Below are positions 55,401 to 64,000 of a DNA stretch of 64,000 nucleotides, in pieces. The position numbers were made by a program, and so were the translations under genes. Source of the stretch: Cantharellus purpuraceus. Taxonomy: Eukaryota; Basidiomycota; Agaricomycetes; Cantharellales; Hydnaceae. The notes below the pieces were generated by a model. The model was given only the letters and a program-made list of their open reading frames with translations. It was not told where the DNA came from and did not search any database. Numbering within the stretch: position 1 is the stretch's first letter; every line of letters begins with the position of its first letter. The stretch spans positions 62,001 to 126,000 of the forward strand of contig JALBUN010000029.1 of the NCBI GenBank assembly GCA_025174535.1, in the 5' to 3' direction.

Positions 55401-57986
55401 TGAAGCTACTCAAGGAACTCTCCGTTCTGAACCTGTCATTCAACCAGATTCAGGAGATTCCACCATTCTGGCTGCAGTCCATTTCGCAGCTAGAAAAGCT
55501 GTACCTTAGTGGCAACAAGTTGACAAGCTTACCATCGGAGAATCTGTATCGCTTAACTAAATTAACGGTTTTATTCCTCAATGGCAACAAACTCCAGACG
55601 CTGCCCGCAGAGCTAGGCAAGGTGAAAAGTCTGGCTGTCCTCGATGTCGGTAGCAACGTTCTCAAGTACAACGTCAACAACTGGGAGTTTGACTGGAATT
55701 GGTATGAGCACTTTTCTCTCTCCCTTTTCGTAGATGCTCATTGACGTGATGTGAAGGAATTTCAATCCGCAGCTGCGCTACCTGAACCTGTCTGGAAATA
55801 AGCGACTTGCGATCCGAGCTGACAACTCGCATTCCAAGAAATACACGAACAACGATACCACAACCGAGCAGCAGATGTTCTTGCAGAAGCAGCTTGCCGA
55901 GTTTACTGGCCTCAGGGATCTCCGTGTGCTCGGCCTTATGGAAGTGACGACGCCCTTATTGTCCTCAATTCCGGACGAGAACGAGAACCGTCGTGTCCGG
56001 ACGTCTCCTCCAGAAGTCAACGGGATGGCCTACGGCATTGCAGACACGCTGGGCGAGGTGGAACACGTTGGCATGTTCGACCTCGTGCTCCCGAGTTTCC
56101 GTTCGAGGGATGACGAGTGTTTATTCGGGATGTTTGGTCACTTGCGACCTCTTCCTAATAACAACAAGGTGTCGAAGTTCCTACATGAGAACTTCCTTGG
56201 TGTCTTCACGAAGACCTTGAACGTGTTGAAGAAGGACGGATCTGAAGGAGTAGCCGATGCGATGCGAAGAGCCTTCCTAGCCCTGAACAAGAATCTGTTC
56301 GACAACCTAACAACTAACAATAACTCGCGGAAGTTGTCTACTGGCAGTAATGCGACTGGAACGTTACTGGAAGTCTCCAGTTTGAAGGCTGGCGCAGAGG
56401 CCGTTGTCGTCTACATGGTAGGCAAGACCATGTATGTGGCAAACGCTGGGAACGCACTGGCAGTTGTCTCCCGACAAGGGTCAGCAAAGCTCGTCTCAAT
56501 GAACCACGACCCATTCGATCGTGCGGAGACGGCCAGGATTCGCGCTGCAGAGGGATGGGTGTCCCCCAAAGGCCTGGTCAACGACGAAGTTGGCGTTTCA
56601 CGGTCGTTTGGCTATTATCATGTCATGCCAGCTGTCAATCCTCAGCCGCATGTGACAGAGTGGCTCCTCTCAGAGCGCGACGAATTCGTGATCATTGGCA
56701 ATCGGGGTTTATGGGATTACGTCTCTTACCAGACGGCCGTGGACATTGCTCGCACGCACAGGGAGGACCCTATGATTGCTGCACAGAAACTTCGTGATTT
56801 CGCGATGAGCTATGGCGCTGACGGAAGTACGATGATCATGGTCGTTTCTGTTGCAGATCTCTTCAAAGCATCGGGCGCCCGACTCCGGCAGCCCGTCCTT
56901 GACGCAGAAGCCATCAAGCGCAAGAAGGATGAGGTGGCTGATCGTGTCATCGCCAGGCTTGAGCCAGAGGTTGAACCCCCCAAGGGATACGTGGCCCTCG
57001 TGTTTACAGATATTCGTAACTCGACGTTCTTGTGGGACAAGAATGCAGGTATGGCTACTGCCATGAAGCTTCACAATAATCTCCTACGCAGACTCCTTCG
57101 CTACACTGGTGGCTATGAGGTGAAGACCGAAGGAGACGCGTTCATGGTGTCGTTTTCCAATGTCCTGGCTGCGTTGCACTGGAGCTTTATGGTCCAAGTG
57201 CAACTTCTTCATGAGCCCTGGCCGTTGGAAATCTTGGAATGCGAGGATGGTAAAGAGATCAGAGATCCGCAGGGTCGACTGGTTGCCAGGGGCCTTTCGG
57301 TTCGCATGGGCATCCACTGCGGGTCACCGTATTGTGAGCGAGATCCAGTTACGCGGCGAATGGACTACCTGGGGCCGATGGTGAACCGTGCTGCGCGGAT
57401 CAACCAGTCTGCCGCCGGTGGTCAAATAATGTGCAGCGGGGACGTTGTGCGAGAAATTAAAAGCCGCGTTCTGGATGATGATCCAGAGAAACCCGTCGAT
57501 CCAGAATTAGCACCCACGATTGATGCCATTCGCTTGAAAGGAATAGTCATCAAGGAGGTAGGAGAGAAGCGGATGAAAGGATTGGAAGTTCCGGAAATTC
57601 TGTCCTTGGTGTACCCAAACGACCTGGCAGGTCGTCTCGAGCTCAAAGAAGATTCATGTGTGGATGGCAAGTGTTCCGAGGACGGGTCTCGCGTGCAGTT
57701 CAGTGAGGGTCAGATGATGCAGCTGGCTCATCTTTGCCTCCGCCTTGAGACCCTCTCTTCCAAGCGCGTTTTCCGGCCTTTGTCCGAACGCAAGTCTGGA
57801 AGCACGGACGCGGATCCCACGGAGGTCATGATGTATGGCGATCCGGATCTTCTCGTGCCATGTTTGAAAAATCGAACAGACAAAGAGCTTACCTATCTCT
57901 TGGATTCATTATCTGTACGGATCGACAATGCTCTGTCAACCCTACAACTTCGACGGACAATGGAATCTGCTATCATTCCTACATAA
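52493..57986 (+). CDS. Adenylate cyclase (Cyr1/Uac1/Cac1 type)
   Basis: Five exons give 1761 aa: 52493-53608, 53661-53805, 53851-54023, 54080-55701, 55757-57986. Order: disordered N-terminus with polyproline (1-370), Ras-association domain (about 372-480, IRIHRSDGAYHVVSCPLDTTV), about 20 leucine-rich repeats (490-1045), PP2C-like domain (about 1105-1385, MFGHLRPLPNNNKVSKFLHEN), and the class III cyclase domain (about 1425-1580) with metal Asp in FTDIRNSTFLW and KTEGDAFMVSF, ending after VNRAARINQSAAGGQIMCSGD. It makes cAMP under Ras control for the PKA pathway. Motifs look intact. Compared with many fungal relatives the disordered N-terminus is short. Confidence 0.96.
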
Positions 57987-58196
57987 TATCACACCAGGAT
58001 GACTATATTATGTATTCTCTTATCTGTACCATGTAGTATTAGCTAGACTGTATTTTAGACACCAGCAACACTTAAGGCAACTCTGGTCAGACGCCCTCAA
58101 AACATGAATTAAGTCTCCGTCACAAATGCTTCTACCGGAGATTGAATTATCTCTTAATTTACAACCCTGGTTTTCCTTGATTCTTCTCCCATTACC

Positions 58197-61100
58197 ATGG
58201 ATGCTATGGATGCCATGGAGGTCATGGAGGTTCAGGTCAATGGTGAGACCATGGAACCAGTGCAAACCGGCTCTTTCGGGACAGAAACTCTTCCTTTGCA
58301 AGTCAATGGTGAACCATCACTACTTGAAGTAGCCACAGCTGAGCTACATATGCAAAATGGAGATGGGTCTGATATATATATCTCGGAGTATGAAGCCCAA
58401 CAGGATCTACCGACGGCTAGCACAGGATATGTCTACGACACCCGAATGCTGGATCACTGGCCAACCATCGAACCTGACGAGAACGACTTCCCTCATCCCG
58501 AGCAACCTGCTCGGATTTCGATGATCTATTCTGCTCTGCGCACAGCAATGTGTTTCAAAAAAATGCGCAAACTATCTACCCGTTCACTTGAAAAGTACGA
58601 GGCCATGTTAATACACAGCGAAGACCATTGGGATAAGGTTGAAGCCATCGCTTGTGAGTGGATGTAGCAACTCTTCGAAAGCCTAGTATCTGCAATACAT
58701 CGTCACGTTAGTTGTGTTGATGTTTCTTAAATTTGTGCATTCTGGCCTCTGGCACGATCGTGCACACACATACTAACCAGACTTACTTTCCAGTGATGGA
58801 TGAGGAAGCAATACGAGATTCTGAGGAATACTACGAACGACTGTCACTATACGTACACAAACACACTCCTCAGGTAGCTAAGCTAAGTGCTGGTGGCGTC
58901 ATCGAGACGTGTCTGGCAGTTGCTCGCGGTGATGTTCGCAATGCATTTGCCATTGTTCGACCACCCGGACACCATGCTGAACCGGAGGAGCACATGGGTT
59001 TCTGCTTTTTCAATAATGTAGCTATTGCCGCTCGGGTGGTCCAAGAAATGACTCCATTGAAACGTGTTCTAATATTAGATTGGTGAGTTTCTTTTGACAC
59101 GTTCTTTGAGCATCTAACCTCGGTTCTTAGGGACGTACATCATGGTCAGTGTATTTTGGTTGTCAAAATTGACTCACTCCTATGAATGTTATCCTGTAGG
59201 GAATGGTACACAGAGAGCATTCTGGACAGACGATTCCGTGCTCTATATATCTCTCCATCGGTATGAGCAAGGTACATTTTATCCCAGTGGCCCATTCGGA
59301 AGCATGGAGTCCTGCGGAGAGGGTAAGGGCTTAGGCAAGTATGTCTGAAGGTGATGCCTTTCAAATTTCGTACACTCATGATTCTGCTATAGATCCGTTA
59401 ATGTACCATGGCCAGTAAAGGGCATGGGTGATGCAGACTACCTTTATGCTTTTGAAAAGATCGTCCTACCAATAGCATATGAATTTGCCCCGGAACTTGT
59501 CATTAGTCAGTATCTAGCGTCATGTGGGAACCAGAAAAGTATAACAATCTGACGAACCCCGCAGTTTCTGCTGGATTTGATGCAGCGGATGGGGATGTCC
59601 TTGGGGAATGCCACGTTTCTCCTGGTGGCTTCGCTCACATGACTCATATGTTATCCTGTCTCGCCGGCGGGAAATTAGCTGTGGCTCTTGAAGTAGGTCC
59701 CTAGTGGTACTAGGGATCAACATGATTTTGAAAGGTCAATAACAGGGAGGTTACAACCTAAATTCGAATGCATCGTCATCCCTTGCGGTCGCCCAAGTTC
59801 TATTAGGTGAAGCACCACCAGAATTACCTTCCATGGTTGCCAGCGAAGAGGCCACAGAGACTGTTTGGCAGGTCGCCATGCAACAAAGCAAGTACTGGAA
59901 GTGCATGCATCCCAAAGCTGTTGAGCCTCGCGAAGGTCTGCGTTATGCTTTGATAATCATACTACTAGCTCAACGATACTGCGCAGAATCACCAGTGCAT
60001 ACTACATCGATACCAGGTAAACGTCTTCACCTGCCATAATCTAATCGATTTACCATGTGCTTCTTATAGAAATACTTAAAGTGTATCGAGCGAACTTCCT
60101 ATTCAATACTCACCAGATGTACCAAGTACCATTTGTGGATGAGCGCCTTGGTTTGAGGTTCTCTGGACAAATGGTTTGCACGTAAATATGTATCCCTCTT
60201 TTCCGTCTTGTATATATCATTCAACATTCTCTTTACAGGAAGAACGTATATGCAGGCACTGGCACGTTGGTGGTCTTCATGCACGATCTGTGAGAAAAAT
60301 TTCTGCTACAATATCATTGACTGAGTACAACGCAGCTGTAACCTCCGCGTAGAGCTGGATGGGAAGCTGAACTGTGACGTTCAACAAGAGAAGTCATACT
60401 TGGTATGGTAGCCCTGGTTGTCGATCACAACATTGATTTTTGTCTGTAGGAGGATGCAACAAAGCAACTTATAGATTGGGTGACTAGTTCGGAAGAGTTC
60501 AGTTTTATTGATCTAAACCTCAATCCTCATCCACTCGTTCAAACCCGGCTCCAACATAGCGTCAGTTTGTTTCTGTAACCGCGTTGACTCAGACTTACTA
60601 TCTATCAGAATAATACCGTTGAGCAAGATATCCGTGATGTTGTGACTTATATCTGGGATAATTATATTGAGTAGGTTAATCGCATAAGAGGATCCTCAAA
60701 CACTGAAGTTGCAATCTAGACTTTCTGAAGCTCGACACGTCATTATTGTCTGTCATAGTGCAGGCTCTTATGCTGTGATGAATCTGCTCAAGTCAAGAGG
60801 TATGTCATGTACAGATCAAGTATCCATGGTGCTGACCCATTGTTAGAGGTGAAGAGGAAAGTCCGCGGTATCATACACATTGCAGCCACTGGCTTGCCGC
60901 CCCGAACACCTCAAAATGAGATGCAGCAATGGTACCGCCAGGTAGGCATTCACTCACGCTACGCCATGTTTGACAATCATGACGTTCGATACAATAGCGG
61001 TCCCTTAGCTTTGTGTCGGCTAAACGCCGCACAATGGATGATGACACAAAGTATCGTAAACGCTATGGAAATATACGATGGATGGGTCAGTTATTTGACA

Positions 61101-61287
61101 TCTTCTCCACGAACTATTCTCACTTGCTAACCTATCTCATCAGACGCCGATAGCTCAGTCCGTCTGTTAAGCGGGGCGATGCCTCAGATACAGACCTTTG
61201 TCGCTGAGCTGATCGGAAATGCTTTACCCAGTCTGCCGGCACAGACTGCAGAGCCCACATTAGGGAATGTAGAATCACTAGTTTAAA
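58197..61287 (+). CDS. hda1: Class II histone deacetylase with Arb2 domain (Hda1/Clr3)
   Basis: Probably 12 or more exons. Start [15 protein letters not shown] (58197). The deacetylase domain has all key residues: [30 protein letters not shown] split by an intron, [11 protein letters not shown] and, across another intron, EGGYN. The C-terminal Arb2 domain reads [47 protein letters not shown] and [15 protein letters not shown]. It removes acetyl groups from histone tails in silencing complexes (SHREC-type in fission yeast). The last exon is ambiguous: after DGW three acceptor/frames are possible, giving ends between about 61165 and 61287. It is tail-to-tail with the amidohydrolase, 85 bp apart. 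Confidence 0.92.
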
Positions 61288-61372
61288 CCTTCTGTGTCAC
61301 ATTTGTATCACACCATAAACACTAGCAAAAATTGCTTTAATGGCATGGGTGTATAACAACCCTCAAATTCAT

Positions 61373-64000
61373 TCAAAATAGGTCCACTGTACCACGGCGA
61401 AATGAAAAAACCCCCGCCACCTTACTGCTCAAGTCGAACATATCGCCTCCGCGGTATGCAACTATATCAGCATCAAAAGTACTAACTCTGGCGCCTAAGA
61501 GTTTCTCCAAATTAGTCGTCACAAGCGCAAGAGCTTCCTTTCGTGACACATGCGCAGGATTATCCAACGCCGCCTGTTCATTCATCGCTTAGTGCTCCTT
61601 CAACCAATTATTCATTAGCACCCACCAACGCCGCATCAAACCGCGTATTCCGCGCACTCCAAGCCTCAAGGATACCGAGTCCAACTGTCACGTTATGCGC
61701 CATAAATCTCGCAATGGGTCCTTCCTTCGTGAGCGGAGGGCCAGGTAGACTGAAACAAACATCAGGCTTTCCAAATAATCATCCATTCAAATCAACACGC
61801 ACATGACCTCTTGTTCCCACGTCCCAGGGAAGGACCGAGAAGGAACAAGAATTACGCCGATCCCAGCTTGTCCAATCTCATCCGCCACCAAATGTCCCTC
61901 GGCCGCTCCAACCAGCGTCAACTTGAGACTCTGACCCATCGCACTGTCCACTTCCTTCTTGAGAGCGATCAAAGTTGCAATGATGTCCGCGCTTTCGGCA
62001 TTCACCACCAGTGGGATCTCGCCCTGTCATTCTATATCAGACACCCTCACGAGCTTCCAGAGAATACTCCCCACCTTCGCAGCGCTGGTAAATACCTTCT
62101 GCTGCTCCCCTTCACCTCCTCCCAATAGTAACCGTCTGAGAGCCGCAATCTGAGTGCTCACGCTCGGAGAACCTCTACGCTCTATCGATACATGAATCCC
62201 AGTCACTTCCTGAATCATAGCTCCCTTCCTCTGACCATCAGCAGACTTATTACCTTGTCACCAAATCAGAATGACATGCCTGCGCCAACATGTGGCTCGC
62301 CCCTACAGAAAAGAACGTTCCAAGGCCAGAGAAGACACCGGAGTGGTCAGGAGCGCTGATCCCAGCACTCACCCCTGATCGGTACGCGAGCCTGGGAGTA
62401 CAATGTAAGTCTCGACCTCTTCACCGATGACCACGACGATCTGCATACAGTGCATTTCGTGTGCCGAACTGCAGTCCGTCTGCAGCCCTGATCACAGCGC
62501 CGTCACCACCAACAATACTAGGAACGCTGCCACTCAGCGGATCGAACACCCTCCCGTCTTGCGTCGACGCCTCCCCGTCGATTTCACCGAGTCCAAGAGG
62601 TGCACCGAAAGATGTCAGACCCGGCGCAAGCGCACCTCCCTCAAGGTGGACAACTTCATACCCCATCAAATTCCCGACCCCACACGTGAGCGTCGATCCT
62701 GTACACGTGATTCTCCCTGCTTCAACCACTACTACAGTACGCTCATTTTGTGACGTCCTGTCGAATGTGCTACCATCAAACGTCTGTTCGATCCCTACAT
62801 CACTGTCCACGCGGGACCATACGCTCTGCACGTTGACAAATACAACATTCTTGACGCTCCTGGATGGCTTCAGAGGAGGTAATCCTTCATATTCCACCGC
62901 TTGTGCTGCCTCCTCGTCGAAGTTGGGAGTGTTAGGGACTTCTTGGAACGCAGCTGGCTTCTCGTGAACGTGTGGGTTGTCGATTTGGGGGATTCCATCA
63001 ATGTAGACCTGCTTCGGGGTAGCACCAAGGGAAAGTGGGTGGCTATCCCATACGACGATATCTAGATATGGGTTTCAGCCACGCTGGTGTTGCAGTGAAA
63101 TAGGTAACATACCCGCGTCATAGCCTGTTACGGGAATGAACGTCAGACGACTCCTGGGACATCCTTGCCTAACTCACCTTGCCTCAAAAACCCAATGCGG
63201 TGGTCTAGTCCGATCACGGTTGCTGGAGTTGTCGTGACGCTCGCGAGCGCCAGATTGGCCGGCAGACCATAATAATGTGCCTGCTGTGCCTCGTACAGAA
63301 GGAATCGCGAGTCCAACACTTACGTCGAGGTCATCAAGGACCAGACGAACGATGGAGATATGACTCACCTGGATGATCACTCTTCAGATGCAGGGCTGCG
63401 TCAATGATAGAATACTACGATCGTAAAGTGTAGAAGATGACCTTCATCACGACGCGAAGGCCGCTGTCTGCCATCACACGCGGTGCGAATTCGGAACCTC
63501 GGAATGCCTCTCTCTTGTACCTGATTTACGCATGTAAATATGGCGACCAGGTGAGAAAACGGTGCAATGACCTTGAATTGGTAGCAAAGACGGCGATGGC
63601 AGGGGTGATGCCCCAGGTCTTCTTGATGAGATCCGGGACTAAGTATGCCTCATGTGCGTGATGGAATGCAGCGATCGGGAATTTGAACTCATTGGTGAGC
63701 TATATGCAGCGTGATGTTAGTCGGCCAGAAACAGATCTTCAGATATACGTACTCTGACCATACCGTCGAAATCGACGGCCTCGTAACAATGATTGTGGAC
63801 CTGAATGTAACCGACTTGGATAAGAAGGTGCCTTAATGAACGTCTTGAGCCTGTAGAACCTACTTTAACTTTGCCTCGAATGACGTCTGCTAGTGCTTCC
63901 CACTTGAGGTCGTCTGGGAATTCTTTGAGGCCAGACCAGCGTCCAGCCTCGGCAGCCGCACAATACTGATCTTGTCGCTGAACGAGCTGACGCGCTTCGT
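61373..64000 (-). CDS. Amidohydrolase family protein, C-terminal part
   Basis: The gene enters from the right edge; the N-terminal part is outside. In minus sense: QYCAAAEAGRWSGLKEFPDDLKWEALADV (63900-64000), NHCYEAVDFDGMVRL, FHHAHEAYLVPDLIKKTWG, a KSDHP metal-ligand motif near 63380, YEAQQAHYYGLPANLALASVTTTPATVIGLDHRIG and YDADIVVWDSHPLSLG. A second module with VEAGRITCTG and LEGGALAPGLTS follows, and the end FSFRRGTVDLF is at 61373. The two half-domains with beta-sandwich remnants match large basidiomycete amidohydrolases (~950 aa). Secondary-metabolite or nucleotide-type ring hydrolysis is possible; the substrate is unknown. Confidence 0.85.

Noticed and set aside
55021..57317. Several long minus-strand ORFs within adenylate cyclase
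   Set aside because: They mirror the well-supported plus-strand coding frame.

Overview
The window looks like nuclear DNA of a mushroom-type basidiomycete (Agaricomycete). The evidence is intron-dense genes with GT-AG introns mostly 45-70 nt long, Ty3/gypsy and Ty1/copia relics, and typical basidiomycete proteins: a HAD-like drimane-type terpene cyclase, an ascomycete/basidiomycete-type adenylate cyclase, an HDA1-type deacetylase, Zn2Cys6 and NIPA genes. I cannot name the species. Exon structures were assembled by eye from splice signals and conserved protein motifs.

1-9.7 kb is a nested graveyard of LTR elements, nearly all read on the minus strand. Two decayed gypsy gag copies (A and B) each keep their 5' LTR. 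Copy B is split by a 1.4-kb insertion. A copia gag-protease relic is split by a solo gypsy LTR with a perfect CCAAT duplication. Foldback repeats lie in between.

9.73-17.54 kb is the most unusual part: an AT-rich 7800-bp element bounded by two direct repeats of 566 bp that I read as identical. Each repeat has short terminal inverted repeats and TWA-type flanks, as in PIF/Harbinger DNA transposons. Between them lie a DDE_Tnp_4-type transposase whose C-terminus runs into a frameshifted chromodomain, a membrane-anchored protein, four tiny minus-strand ORFs, a coiled-coil protein with an SD-repeat, a small spliced gene and a divergent 216-aa gene. The element appears to have landed as one unit at the LTR/primer-binding-site junction of the copia relic. 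It has itself been hit by a solo LTR.

17.7-19 kb holds a truncated LINE RNase H tail. From 19.8 kb host genes dominate: a bifunctional HAD/class II terpene cyclase (+) facing a short-chain dehydrogenase (-); a NIPA-type Mg transporter (+); a large disordered protein (-); a Zn2Cys6 regulator (-); about 5 kb with no recognisable gene; a possible SMC5/6-associated CANIN-type protein (+); ERCC1/Rad10 (+) between two oppositely oriented solo-LTR copies; a second NIPA paralogue (-); adenylate cyclase (+); a class II histone deacetylase with an Arb2 domain (+); and the C-terminal part of an amidohydrolase (-) that leaves the window on the right.
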